Part shown: piece after piece, positions 52,597 to 61,804 of the stretch | How the letters are laid out: every line of letters begins with the position of its first letter | Position numbering within the stretch: position 1 is the first letter of the stretch | Source of the DNA: UBA5314 sp035560815 | GTDB taxonomy: Bacteria > Bacillota > Syntrophomonadia > Syntrophomonadales > Syntrophomonadaceae | DNA: 64,000 nt | Direction: 5' to 3' | NCBI GenBank assembly: GCA_035560815.1 | Contig: DATMYR010000045.1 | Coordinates: 62,001-126,000, forward strand | The notes under the pieces: generated by a model | Told to the model about the DNA's origin: nothing | Databases searched by the model: none | Seen by the model: only the letters and a program-made list of their open reading frames with translations | Program-made: the position numbers and the translations under genes

Positions 52597-54210
52597 CTAT
52601 TCCTTTTTCCTTTTCTTAGGTGGGACAGTAACCGTACGAGCCTGTAATTCCGCCTTATGCCGGTTGAGTTTTTTCCTGCGCCGGTTATTTTCAGACAATG
52701 ACTCGTATATTTCATCGACTCTCTCCATCGGCACTTCTGCATAAGAGCTGCTGCTGTTGATTTCTATTTCCCCGATTAGATCAGGGGTCAGGGAAGTGTT
52801 GGCAACTAAGAATTCCACCAGACGCCTCGGAGTGTAGCCATGTAGTCTACCCATGGGCAGTTCCACATGCACACCAGTTTCCAACCCGGTATTCAGAACC
52901 ACAGTTTCCTCCAACTCCACCTCGGGTTGGTCTGGGTCTGCATCCAAGAGGCGTAGAGTCGCCGCCAGTATAACCCGGGCATCATATTCTCGGATAAGCT
53001 GGTCAGCCAACCCCAGATAGAGTTCCACTGAATTATTCAAACCCTGCAGGATTCTTCCTTTGAGAATCTCCTGTCTTCCCTCCACAGCTTCAGCGCCGCC
53101 GGGTAGGAGTTCATGACGGATGCGGCGTCCAATATGACGCTCGACTAAACGCAATTGGTGCTTCTGCAACGGCTCAATCAAGGTTATGGCTTCGCCAGTA
53201 CGCCCCATGCGTCCAGTGCGCCCGGTGCGGTGAATATATATATCAGGATCTTCCGGCAGGTCATAATTGAATACATGGGTGACCAGATCAATGTCCAAAC
53301 CGCGGGCCGCCAGGTCCGTTGCCACCAGGACCCGCACCGCTCCCCGGCGGAAGCGCCCCATAACACTGTCTCTTTCTTTTTGAGACATATCCCCGTGCAG
53401 AGCATCGGCGTTGTAACCCCGGCCCTGCAAGCGATGGGCGAGTTGGTCCACGCTGCGCTTTGTGCGGCAAAAAACCAGGCTGGTAGCAGGCTGCCTCGCA
53501 TCAATGATTCGGCACAGCGCTTCAACTTTGTGACGAGGATTCACTTCATAAAAATAGTGATCGATTTCCGCGACGGTGCGTTCTTCGGGCTCAATCAACA
53601 CTTCACGGGGTTCTACCATGAACCTGCGTCCCATTTCACGCACTGCATCGACCAGGGTAGCAGAGAACAGGAAGGTTTGCCGTTCACGAGGACAATGACT
53701 AAATATGTTTTCAATATCGGGCATAAAACCCATATCCAGCATCTCATCCGCTTCGTCCAGAACAACGAATTGCAGTCCGGAAAGGGAAATCGTATTCCGT
53801 TGCAGGTGGTCCAACAGGCGTCCGGGAGTAGCCACAATAACCTCTGGTCCTTTTTCCAATCCCCGCAGCTGCAGTTCGATGGACTGCCCACCATAGACAG
53901 CCAGGACGCCGATGCGCATCCGTCGACCCAGGAAAGCAATTTCTTCACGGACCTGCAGACATAACTCTCTCGTAGGACAGACGATTAAAGCCTGTACTCC
54001 AGCGGTTGGAGTTACTTTATTCAGGATAGGAATGCCGAAGGACGCTGTTTTACCGGTTCCGGTCTGTGCTTGTCCCATTACATCCACACCCGACATGGCC
54101 AGCGGAATGGCTTTGACTTGAATAGGGGTAGGTGTTTCAAATCCCTTTTCGTTGATCATGTGCAGGAGATCGCTTTTGAGGCCCATATCTTTAAAATCTA
54201 ATTCTACCAA
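52597..54210 (-). CDS. deaD: DEAD-box RNA helicase with C-terminal RNA-binding domain (DeaD/CsdA type)
   Basis: 537 residues from a TTG at 54210 with GGAGGAG 8 nt upstream. The helicase core has FETPTPIQVKAIP, AQTGTGKTASFG, VLDEADEMLDMGFMP, LFSATL and HRTGRTGRMGRTG. The C-terminal DbpA-like RNA-binding domain has VELPMGRLHGYTPRRLVEFL and IGEIEINSSSSYAEVP, then a basic tail. It probably acts in ribosome assembly and cold adaptation. Confidence 0.94.
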   Translation of the reverse strand: MVELDFKDMGLKSDLLHMINEKGFETPTPIQVKAIPLAMSGVDVMGQAQTGTGKTASFGIPILNKVTPTAGVQALIVCPTRELCLQVREEIAFLGRRMRIGVLAVYGGQSIELQLRGLEKGPEVIVATPGRLLDHLQRNTISLSGLQFVVLDEADEMLDMGFMPDIENIFSHCPRERQTFLFSATLVDAVREMGRRFMVEPREVLIEPEERTVAEIDHYFYEVNPRHKVEALCRIIDARQPATSLVFCRTKRSVDQLAHRLQGRGYNADALHGDMSQKERDSVMGRFRRGAVRVLVATDLAARGLDIDLVTHVFNYDLPEDPDIYIHRTGRTGRMGRTGEAITLIEPLQKHQLRLVERHIGRRIRHELLPGGAEAVEGRQEILKGRILQGLNNSVELYLGLADQLIREYDARVILAATLRLLDADPDQPEVELEETVVLNTGLETGVHVELPMGRLHGYTPRRLVEFLVANTSLTPDLIGEIEINSSSSYAEVPMERVDEIYESLSENNRRRKKLNRHKAELQARTVTVPPKKRKKE

Positions 54211-54414
54211 AGCTCCAGCTCCTCCTCTTTCTTTCGGCCTAAGTCTCCTGTATAAATATAACACAATTCATACTGTGCATCTATCTTTAGGAAATCCGGC
54301 CTCTCCGCACTATTTCGCAGAATAATACCCAGGTTCCAACCCAGAACAACCAGGCATATACTGGATTGTCCAACCATATGAATATTATTGCATTAAACCA
54401 TGGGGAGGATATAT

Positions 54415-55467
54415 ATGTACCGAAATCCTTTACACAAACTGCTTGTCTTCAGCCTTTGTTTTTTCCTGCTTTTAACCGGGCATGCGCCAGCCCAAGCACA
54501 GGACCTGCCATCCAAGGATGCTTCTTCAGCGAGCATAGTTTTACCAACCATTCCTTGCACCTTAGTAATGGATGGACAATTAGTCCATCTTTCGATGCCC
54601 TTGCGAGCAAATCTCCAAAATCAGAGCTTGATTTCCATTCATGATGTCATTACGGTATTCTCCTGCCACCTGGATTTTGATGCCCAGGGTGGCCTGCACG
54701 TGCATCATCTCGACAGTAACATCGACTTCGCTCGTGGAGACTACTATTCCACCAGCTCCTCTGAGAAGTTGACACCTTTGGAACAGTTGGATGCCTTTTA
54801 TGTTCCACTAAGGATAGTCTCCGAGGGTTTGGGCTATGTGGTACAATTTAATGAAGAGTTTGCACAAATCATTGTTGATACTCCCGCCTACCACGAGCAA
54901 TTCCCCCAACAGGTGCCGCATTCCCCTACGGAAGATCCCGTTTCCCCACCATCGCCCCCCGAAAACCTTCCATTATGGGGAACGCTAGGGCCGGAGCTGA
55001 ATGCGCGTTGGCCGGGGGAGAAGATTATTGCCGGCTACTACACAACACTCATCAACAGCCCGGCGGGGCGCACCAATAACATTGCCCTTTCCTGCTCCCA
55101 TATTGATGGAACCATACTGCAACCTGATCAAGTTTTCTCCTTTAACCAAATCGTGGGGGAGAGAACCGTGGAAGCTGGGTACCAGGACGCTAAAATTTTC
55201 GTAGGCAACAAGGTTTCCACCGGACTGGGCGGTGGCATTTGCCAGACAGCCAGCACTGTATATGATGCTGCACAGGAGGCTGGTCTGGAGATTGTTGAGC
55301 GTCATCCTCACTCCCTCAAGGTGACTTATGTAGCCCCCTATCGGGACGCAACCGTATCTTGGGGCAGCGCGGACTTACAATTCCGCAACAACCTGAGACG
55401 CTCACTGAAAATCCGAACCTGCGTCTATGGTCCATATACACTGGCAGCTATTTGTGAGGCTCCTTAA
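54415..55467 (+). CDS. Exported VanW family protein with copper amine oxidase-like N-terminal domain
   Basis: 350 residues from the ATG at 54415 with GGGGAGG upstream. A signal peptide (LHKLLVFSLCFFLLLTGHAPAQA) is followed by a stalk-like domain (LVMDGQLVHLSMPLRANLQNQSLISIHDVITVF). A VanW domain follows with RTNNIALSCSHIDGTILQPDQVFSFN, VGERTVEAGYQDA and GLGGGICQTASTVYDAA. VanW function is unknown; the fold is found in exported wall-related proteins. The name does not imply vancomycin resistance. Confidence 0.88.
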   Translation: MYRNPLHKLLVFSLCFFLLLTGHAPAQAQDLPSKDASSASIVLPTIPCTLVMDGQLVHLSMPLRANLQNQSLISIHDVITVFSCHLDFDAQGGLHVHHLDSNIDFARGDYYSTSSSEKLTPLEQLDAFYVPLRIVSEGLGYVVQFNEEFAQIIVDTPAYHEQFPQQVPHSPTEDPVSPPSPPENLPLWGTLGPELNARWPGEKIIAGYYTTLINSPAGRTNNIALSCSHIDGTILQPDQVFSFNQIVGERTVEAGYQDAKIFVGNKVSTGLGGGICQTASTVYDAAQEAGLEIVERHPHSLKVTYVAPYRDATVSWGSADLQFRNNLRRSLKIRTCVYGPYTLAAICEAP

Positions 55468-55576
55468 CAGTCTGGTTCTTACAAGACCACTGGCCAATTG
55501 GATTAATTGCTCTGGAATTAGGAAATATATCTCTGTATAAAAGTATTAAAAAATCACTGTGTAAGGAGACGATCTA

Positions 55577-56647
55577 ATGAAAATCGCACTCTTATCGCCT
55601 ATCGCCTGGCGCACTCCCCCCCGCCATTATGGCCCCTGGGAACGAGTAGTCTCTCTGCTGGCTGAAGGGCTGATCAATCAGGGTGTGGATGTAACCCTTT
55701 TCGCTACCGGCGATTCGTTAACAAGAGGCACACTTAAATTTCGCTGCCCGGTTCCCTGGGAGGAAAACAAGCATCTGGATGCCAAGGTATGGGAATCCCT
55801 GCACATTTCTTATCTTTTCGAACAAGCTGGCAGCTTTGATTTAATACACAACCACTATGATTTTCTGCCACTTACCTACAGCCGCCTGGTTCATACACCG
55901 CTGGTAACCACCATTCATGGTTTTTCATCCAGCCGCATCCTGCCTGTTTACCGTGAGTATAATCGAGACACGGATTATGTTTCTATAAGTTATGCCGACC
56001 GTCATCCTGACCTGGATTATGTAGGCAATGTATACCATGGAATTGATTTAGAATCTTTCGAATACCAGGCTGCGCCAGGCAGCTATCTCCTCTACTTTGG
56101 CCGTATTCACCCGGATAAAGGCACCCGGGAAGCCATTGATATCGCTCTGCGCTGCGGGCAAAAGCTCTATTTGGCTGGGATCATCCAAGACAAGGAATAC
56201 TTCAACCAGCAAGTGGCACCCTTCATTGACAACCAGCAGATCTTTTATCTGGGATCAGTGGGACCGGCTCAGCGCAATACCCTTCTAGGCTCAGCCAAAG
56301 CCCTGCTCCATCCCATTCATTTCAATGAACCCTTCGGGCTGAGTGTCATCGAAGCGATGGCCTGCGGCACGCCGGTGATAGCTTTTAAGCGAGGATCCAT
56401 GCCGGAAGTTATCGCTGATGGTGTCAGCGGTTATCTGGTAGACAATCTGAACGAGGCTTGCGAAAAGGTGGATTTGATAGATCGGCTGTGCCGCAAAGAC
56501 TGCCGGCATTGGGTGGAAGAGCGCTTCAGCCAGTCCCGGATGGTGCAGGATTACCTGGCTTTATACAAGCAGATTCTGGATAGGCCCGGAGCGGGAATCC
56601 AACATTCGCACATCGATGGATACACCTGTGAACAGGACTATTCATGA
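55577..56647 (+). CDS. Glycosyltransferase family 4
   Basis: 356 residues. IALLSPIAWRTPPRHYGPWERVVSLLAEGL at the start, then GRIHPDKGTREAIDIALR and NEPFGLSVIEAMACGTPVIAFKRGSMPEVI with the donor-binding Glu-x7-Glu. The ATG at 55577 has AAGGAGA upstream. It is separate from the 43116-45990 cluster. The 3' end overlaps the convergent degV by 10 nt. Confidence 0.92.
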   Translation: MKIALLSPIAWRTPPRHYGPWERVVSLLAEGLINQGVDVTLFATGDSLTRGTLKFRCPVPWEENKHLDAKVWESLHISYLFEQAGSFDLIHNHYDFLPLTYSRLVHTPLVTTIHGFSSSRILPVYREYNRDTDYVSISYADRHPDLDYVGNVYHGIDLESFEYQAAPGSYLLYFGRIHPDKGTREAIDIALRCGQKLYLAGIIQDKEYFNQQVAPFIDNQQIFYLGSVGPAQRNTLLGSAKALLHPIHFNEPFGLSVIEAMACGTPVIAFKRGSMPEVIADGVSGYLVDNLNEACEKVDLIDRLCRKDCRHWVEERFSQSRMVQDYLALYKQILDRPGAGIQHSHIDGYTCEQDYS

Positions 56648-57483
56648 AGGAAGAATACTGCAAAAGTTCCGGCTCCCACATGGGATCCGATAACAGCGCC
56701 GATTTCTGAAATAAGAAAATCTTGGCATCCGAAACGCGATTGGATCATATCCCGGATTTCCAATGCCCCCTCGTAATCCTGGGAGTAGCAGATGCCGATC
56801 AATTGAGAGGTCAGGTCCTTGCCCCGCTCCTCCATGATATCTAGCAGGCGCTTTTTCGCCCTTTTCAACCCGTGGACCTTCTCCAGGGGTACGATTTTGC
56901 CATCAACCAAATGCAGAATCAGTTTAATATTCAAGAGGTTGCCCAGAGTTGCAGCAGTACTGCTGACCCGCCCTCCCCGCTTCAACATATCGAAGTTGCC
57001 TACGGTAAACACATGCTCCATACGGCGGCAATTGTCATCTATTTCCGCAACCACCTGGTCCCGGTTCAACCCACGCCGAACGGCTTGGGCAGCCCGAACC
57101 ACCGACAGTCCGTATCCTACGGAGGCGCTTTTTGAGTCAATGACCGTGATGCGCCGGGGATCAATCGCATGGCGGGCCAGACAGGCTGACTGGTACGACC
57201 CGCTTAAACCCGAGGAAAAGGCAATATAGATTATATGATCATCGGTATTTTTCACCACCCGTTCAAATTCTACCTGGAATTCGCCGAGGTTTACCTGAGA
57301 AGTGCTGGGCAGGTCATTTGATTCGGCAATCATGCGATAGAATTGAGGAGGAGTAAGGTTCAAGCGGTCAAAATAGGTTGCTCCCTTGAAGGTGGTGGAC
57401 ATGTAGAAAAGTCTTACGCCCAGGCTCTCAAGCAGATCCCGGTCCAGATCGCAACCATTATCAGCATAGATCCTTACAGCCAT
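56638..57483 (-). CDS. DegV family fatty acid-binding protein
   Basis: 281 residues. DegV/FakB fold: AVRIYADNGCDLDRDLLESLGV, DLPSTSQVNLGEFQVEF and ISSGLSGSYQSA-like AFSSGLSGSYQSA, which holds the fatty-acid carboxylate. FakB-type proteins present exogenous fatty acids to the kinase FakA; no fakA is in the window. The second of two tandem ATGs (57483) fits the ribosome binding site spacing best. Confidence 0.92.
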   Translation of the reverse strand: MAVRIYADNGCDLDRDLLESLGVRLFYMSTTFKGATYFDRLNLTPPQFYRMIAESNDLPSTSQVNLGEFQVEFERVVKNTDDHIIYIAFSSGLSGSYQSACLARHAIDPRRITVIDSKSASVGYGLSVVRAAQAVRRGLNRDQVVAEIDDNCRRMEHVFTVGNFDMLKRGGRVSSTAATLGNLLNIKLILHLVDGKIVPLEKVHGLKRAKKRLLDIMEERGKDLTSQLIGICYSQDYEGALEIRDMIQSRFGCQDFLISEIGAVIGSHVGAGTFAVFFLHE

Positions 57484-57710
57484 CATGACCCTCCTCCACC
57501 ATAGGAATATATCACAGCAGGATGGCCCTGCCTTACTCCCCTTGGTCCCCGATCCTGGAAAATCCAGGGTCGCTTTAAATCTATTTCACAGTTTACCATA
57601 AGGGACAATCCTTTCCCAAGTCGGCTTGTAGTCCTTCATAGAACTTTGCAGAAAAATATAAAAGCAATAGAATAAGTTATTAGACAAAACTTTATGAGGA
57701 GACGCGATCT

Positions 57711-58931
57711 GTGAAAAACCTCCTGCGCGGAGCAGCCCCTCCATTAATTTTATTTGCGGCTGCCCAACTTATGATGGGAATGTATTCGGGTTTCTACGAC
57801 CCGTCTTTTAATAACTACCTTTCTCAGATATACCACCTCAGCGCCGTAGCCCGGGGCAGCCTGGAGTTCACCCGAGAACTGCCCGGCTTTCTTATGGTGT
57901 TTGTTTTCGCCCTGCTGGCTTTCCTTCCCGACTCTCGAATCGCCATGCTGGCTTCCCTATTGGTAGGCATTTCCCTCTGGGGGCAGGGGCACATGGCTCC
58001 AGACATGGCCTGGGTGGTCTTCTGGATGCTGATCTGGAGCACCGGAGCACACCTTTTTATGGTGCTCAAGTCCTCCATCGGCCTGCGGCTGGCCGAAAAA
58101 AATCAAGAGGGCCGATTATTAGGGCGCCTGGGGGCTTTGGAGTCTCTGGGTATTTTGATCGGAATGCTGTTCCTCTATTTGGGGGTCCATTTCTTTCACA
58201 TCTCCTTCGCAGTGATCTTTGGATTCTCTGGAACCTGCGCTCTGGCGGCAGCCCTTTTACTCTACCTTATCAAGCCCCAGCCCATTCAAAAGGGAACCCG
58301 TCGGCTAATGCTGAAAAAACGTTATAGTTTATTTTATTTTCTCAACATTGTCTTCGGAGCACGAAAACAAGTTTTCTTAACCTTTGCCCCCTGGGTTTTG
58401 ATCAAGGTCTTTAATTGCGGGGTGGACACTTTCGCCTTGTTGGGAATATGCGGAACCGTCCTCAGCCTTCTCTTTCGTCCCCTGCTGGGCAGGGCTATCG
58501 ATGCCTGGGGAGAAAAGAAGATTCTTTTTCTTGAATCCCTGACCTTGATCATTATCTGTATACTCTATGGTGGCGCAGCTCACTGGCTGCCTACGAAATA
58601 TGCCCTGGTTGCTGTTATGAGTTGTTATGTTATTGATCAACTGCTGATCGCGGTTACCATAGCCCGAACTACCTATCTGAGCCGCATTGCCGATTCCCCG
58701 GATGATATAGGCCCGGCCTTATCCATGGGATTAACCCTAGATCATGCTGTCTCAATGACAGTACCAGTAGGAGGGGGCTTGATTTGGGCACAATTCGGCT
58801 TTCAATGGGTCTTTTGGATAGCCGCTCTGGTGGCCCTGGCCAACCTGATCGCCTCCCTTTTTATGCAACCAAAAAACTACCAGGCTGTTGACAGGAGTGA
58901 AGATCAAGGCATGCAAAAAGCCCGTGATTAA
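57711..58931 (+). CDS. MFS transporter
   Basis: 406 residues, about 12 membrane helices, from a GTG at 57711 with GAGGAG about 9 nt upstream. The conserved inter-helix pattern is weak; the segments RPLLGRAIDAWGEKKILFLESL and LAEKNQEGRLLGRLGALESLG are recognisable. The substrate is unknown. The 3' end runs into a hairpin terminator, so the last codons are part of its stem. Confidence 0.82.
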   Translation: MKNLLRGAAPPLILFAAAQLMMGMYSGFYDPSFNNYLSQIYHLSAVARGSLEFTRELPGFLMVFVFALLAFLPDSRIAMLASLLVGISLWGQGHMAPDMAWVVFWMLIWSTGAHLFMVLKSSIGLRLAEKNQEGRLLGRLGALESLGILIGMLFLYLGVHFFHISFAVIFGFSGTCALAAALLLYLIKPQPIQKGTRRLMLKKRYSLFYFLNIVFGARKQVFLTFAPWVLIKVFNCGVDTFALLGICGTVLSLLFRPLLGRAIDAWGEKKILFLESLTLIIICILYGGAAHWLPTKYALVAVMSCYVIDQLLIAVTIARTTYLSRIADSPDDIGPALSMGLTLDHAVSMTVPVGGGLIWAQFGFQWVFWIAALVALANLIASLFMQPKNYQAVDRSEDQGMQKARD

Positions 58932-58970
58932 GGCGTACATAGGTACGTTGATTGAACGGGCTTTTTGCAT
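58911..58970 (+). terminator. Terminator overlapping the MFS gene end
   Basis: A 15-bp outer stem, ATGCAAAAAGCCCGT (58911-58925) with ACGGGCTTTTTGCAT (58956-58970), and an inner GCGTAC/GTACGT-like extension. The A and T runs make it usable in both directions. Confidence 0.8.
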
Positions 58971-59049
58971 AACGATGAGATTCGCTTTTGTCGGCAGCCT
59001 GAGCTGGAGAATACTCTCCAGCCTGAAACCCTCTAATAACATTCTTGCG

Positions 59050-59358
59050 GTCCGAGGGAATGTGTGTCCCGCAACTCGATAGCCATTTTAGTATTTACCT
59101 TCTTACATCCATCGGGCGAAGCCCGCACCACAGGCACTTGTAATATCGGTCGCCTGTTTCACAGGCTCCTCGATCTTACTGGCGCTCATGGGGACATTCC
59201 TTACCGCAGCTTAAAGTCCTGGTCTTCTTATTGATATTCAAGGAATCATTGAGCTTTTGATCCACGATTAACCACAGGGTTTCTTACATGCCTTGCCGCC
59301 CGCTGGGCGGCAACAGGGGGACATTCCTCTCCCGTAGGGGAGGTGTGTCCCCCAACCT
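59050..59358. repeat. Dispersed intergenic repeat, copy B
   Basis: About 310 nt between convergent genes. It contains, on the minus strand, the same hairpin as copy A (59316-59357 versus 7817-7858, one mismatch in about 42). It also shares GCGCCAGTAAGATCGAGGAG, CAAGTGCCTGTGGTGCG and CGATATTACAAG in a different order. A further 9-bp hairpin TTGCCGCCC/GGGCGGCAA is at 59293-59313. It looks like a REP/MITE-type element without its own transposase. Confidence 0.7.
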
Positions 59359-59366
59359 TAAGAACC

Positions 59367-60437
59367 TTACAGCTGCAAAATGTTATTGATCTCTTGCAGC
59401 AACTGGTTGACCTCACCCACCGTACAATCTGCCATGTGAGCAATGCGGAAGGTCCGGTCCTTCATCTTGCCATAACCGTTGGAAATCTGGTAGCCCCGGT
59501 TCCCAAGTTCTTTATTCAGGTCTGCCACATCAATACCCCGGGTATTGGTGATAGCAGTCAGGGTGTTGGAGAGATTGTGTGGATCGGCAAATAGAGAAAA
59601 ATGCTCACTGGCCCAGGTGCGTACTTGTATAGCCATTTGCTGATGTCGGGTAAAACGCCGTTCCAGACCTTCCTCCAGAATACGATCCAGTTGATAATCC
59701 AGTGCGAACATATGAGATAAAGAAGGTGTTGACGGATACTGAAAATCCTTTTCCTGTATGTAGTTATAAAGGGAAAGCAGATCCAGGTAATAACCACGAT
59801 AAGGCACCTTTTGTGCCCGCTCCACGGCTTTCTGGGAAAAGGAACAGATGGAAAGTCCGGGGGGTAGACCCAAAGCCTTCTGGCTGGATGTTATACATAT
59901 GTCGATGCCCAGATCATCCACTTCGATCTTACTGCCTCCCATAGATGAGACTGCATCCATGCAGAAAACGACCTCGGGGTATTTTTTGATCACGGCAGCA
60001 ATATCGGCAACCGGATTCATGATGCCGGTGGAAGTCTCGTTATGGGTGATGGTAATCAGATCATACTCTCCGCTGGCCAAGGCCTGATCCACCATTTCCG
60101 GCGTAGTCGGCTGCCCCCACTCCACTTCAAAGAGATCGGCTGGTACACGATTGCTGGCAGCCATTTCATACCAGCGCTTGCCAAAAGCCCCAACGGAAAA
60201 GATGGCCGCCTTTTTCAAGGTACAGGACCGCACCGCCCCTTCCATCAACCCACTGCCGGAGCTGGTTGAAAGTAAAATTGATTCCGCCGTGTAAAATAGC
60301 GCCTGCAGTTTTTCACTGATACCTTTCTGCAATTTGGATGCATCTTTGCTCCGGTGCCCTATCATGGGTGTGGCCATCTTGTTGAGAACATCCTGGCTAA
60401 CTTCTACCGGTCCTGGAATAAATAACTTCTTGTGCAC
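59367..60437 (-). CDS. Class V aminotransferase (serine-pyruvate / alanine-glyoxylate type)
   Basis: 356 residues from a GTG at 60437 with GGGGG 7 nt upstream. PLP-dependent: HKKLFIPGPVEVSQDVLNKMATPMIGHRS at the front, THNETSTGI, DAVSSMGGSKIEVDDLGID and the PLP-lysine in SSQKALGLPPG. It may interconvert glyoxylate/glycine, serine/pyruvate or phosphonate-type substrates; the sequence does not decide. It is 190 nt downstream of an SDR gene, possibly the same transcript. Confidence 0.9.
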   Translation of the reverse strand: MHKKLFIPGPVEVSQDVLNKMATPMIGHRSKDASKLQKGISEKLQALFYTAESILLSTSSGSGLMEGAVRSCTLKKAAIFSVGAFGKRWYEMAASNRVPADLFEVEWGQPTTPEMVDQALASGEYDLITITHNETSTGIMNPVADIAAVIKKYPEVVFCMDAVSSMGGSKIEVDDLGIDICITSSQKALGLPPGLSICSFSQKAVERAQKVPYRGYYLDLLSLYNYIQEKDFQYPSTPSLSHMFALDYQLDRILEEGLERRFTRHQQMAIQVRTWASEHFSLFADPHNLSNTLTAITNTRGIDVADLNKELGNRGYQISNGYGKMKDRTFRIAHMADCTVGEVNQLLQEINNILQL

Positions 60438-60627
60438 ATGAATACCCCCACTTATTGTTAAATCTTTCTGCATTAAACACTGGCTCATGCCTATTAAACA
60501 TTGTAGCAAGACAGGCTCTTTCCTTCAATCCGCCTTCCTCCACCCAGCCAATATTTGACCTGCCGAGTTTTAGGCAAGGTAGTGCTTCTGCCACTGATCA
60601 GGTCAAAATCCGGGTGTTCGTACCGGT

Positions 60628-61389
60628 TTATGATTTCCATCCACCATCAATTACCAGTACTTCGCCATTAATAAATGATGCCTTTTCAGAGAGTAAAAAC
60701 AGGCAGGCTTCCGCAACTTCTTCACTACGGCCCAACCTTCCCAGAGGAATTTCTCCGGCCAGCTCTGCTCTCTCCTCTTCATCCAGCTCGGTGAGCAGTA
60801 TTTCAGTATCGATTGGACCGGGAGCCAGAGCATTTATCGTAATCCCCCAGGGGCCCATCTCAGCAGCCAGGGATCGGGTGAAGGCAATTAATCCTCCTTT
60901 GGCTGCCGAATAGACGCTCTCGCAACTGGCTGCTCTCATTCCCCAGATGGAAGCCACATTGACAATTCTTCCACAGCGCTTCTCCATCATAGGTCCCAGA
61001 GCCCGACGGCAGCATAAAAAAGGTCCTTTGAGATTGATATCCATGAGAGTCTGCCACTCGTCCATACCGGTATCGACAAGCAGTTTTCGCAGAGAGACCC
61101 CGGCATTGTTGACCAGCATATCCACAGACCCCAGGGTCTTTTCAATCGTCAGAAACATATTTTCAACCGCGGCTTCCTGGCTGATATCAGCCTGAATGGC
61201 CAGAGCTTTGCCTCCCTTTTCCATGATGGATCGCACCAGGCTTCCCGCCAGCTTCTCTGATTGATAATAATTCACTACTACAGCCGCTCCATAGTGGGCA
61301 GCCTGTAGTGCGATAGCTGCCCCAATCCCCCGACTCCCGCCGGTTATCAGACATACTTTATCCGTCCACCAGCTGCGCTTATCATCCAC
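60628..61389 (-). CDS. SDR family oxidoreductase (FabG-like)
   Basis: 253 residues from a GTG at 61389 with GAGGTG 6 nt upstream. TGGSRGIGAAIALQAA cofactor loop, NNAGVS, and the Ser-Tyr-Lys triad in NVASIWGMRAASCESVYSAAKGG. It is a paralogue of the fabG at 2942 but sits outside the fab operon, upstream of an aminotransferase. The substrate is unknown. The nearest promoter (61719-61747) is more than 300 nt upstream. Confidence 0.9.
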   Translation of the reverse strand: MDDKRSWWTDKVCLITGGSRGIGAAIALQAAHYGAAVVVNYYQSEKLAGSLVRSIMEKGGKALAIQADISQEAAVENMFLTIEKTLGSVDMLVNNAGVSLRKLLVDTGMDEWQTLMDINLKGPFLCCRRALGPMMEKRCGRIVNVASIWGMRAASCESVYSAAKGGLIAFTRSLAAEMGPWGITINALAPGPIDTEILLTELDEEERAELAGEIPLGRLGRSEEVAEACLFLLSEKASFINGEVLVIDGGWKS

Positions 61390-61477
61390 GGGATTCACCT
61401 CGCAGTTAAGATTACCACTACTATACCACAAAGGAATTTTCCTTCCCGCCCGAAGAATCAGCCGGGTTCTACTGGTC

Positions 61478-61718
61478 AGAAAACAAAGCAGCCTGCCGGC
61501 AATGTCGGCAAGCTCTTACATTAATACGATAGTGGCGGAGCAGGACATGAAAAAACCGAAAAGGATAAGTCACGCTTCTGATCAAACCACCTAAAGGATT
61601 CTATCTGAATTGGGGGCTGAATAAAACTAATAACTCACAATCCGAACTATCGAAATACCAAGGCGACAAACTGAACTGGTAAAAGTCACGGACCTGGTCC
61701 TCTCCGCCACCTGCCTTT
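61478..61718 (-). ncRNA. Candidate structured RNA (or MITE), unassigned
   Basis: Minus-strand region from a good promoter to a terminator-like hairpin. Close to the 5' end GTGGCGGAG-AGGAC (61710-61697) can pair with GTCCT-G-CTCCGCCAC (61545-61532): 14 bp with one bulged base, enclosing about 150 nt. A 9-bp hairpin AGCTTGCCG/CGGCAGGCT (61514-61490) with a T-rich tail follows. Shape and size recall 6S-like RNAs, but I see no diagnostic sequence. The alternatives are a long SDR leader with an attenuator, or an inverted-repeat mobile element. Confidence 0.45.
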
Positions 61719-61747
61719 ATTATAGTCCCCTCTTTCTTTTTCGGCAA
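61719..61747 (-). promoter_or_regulatory. Sigma-A type promoter
   Basis: On the minus strand TTGCCG (61747-61742), a 17-nt spacer and a perfect TATAAT (61724-61719). It would drive the candidate RNA and possibly the SDR gene. Confidence 0.6.
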
Positions 61748-61804
61748 GCCGAAGGCCCAGTCCATCTGTGGAGTAAATAGTGGTTGGCACTCCACTTCCT
61801 GCCA

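Noticed and set aside
54415..55467. Vancomycin resistance determinant
   Set aside because: VanW domains are widespread in Clostridia without resistance; no vanA/B, vanH or vanX gene is near.
61601..61795. 64-codon minus-strand ORF downstream of the ferredoxin
   Set aside because: It spans the promoter and the structured element at 61478-61747, has no good Shine-Dalgarno site and low-complexity sequence.
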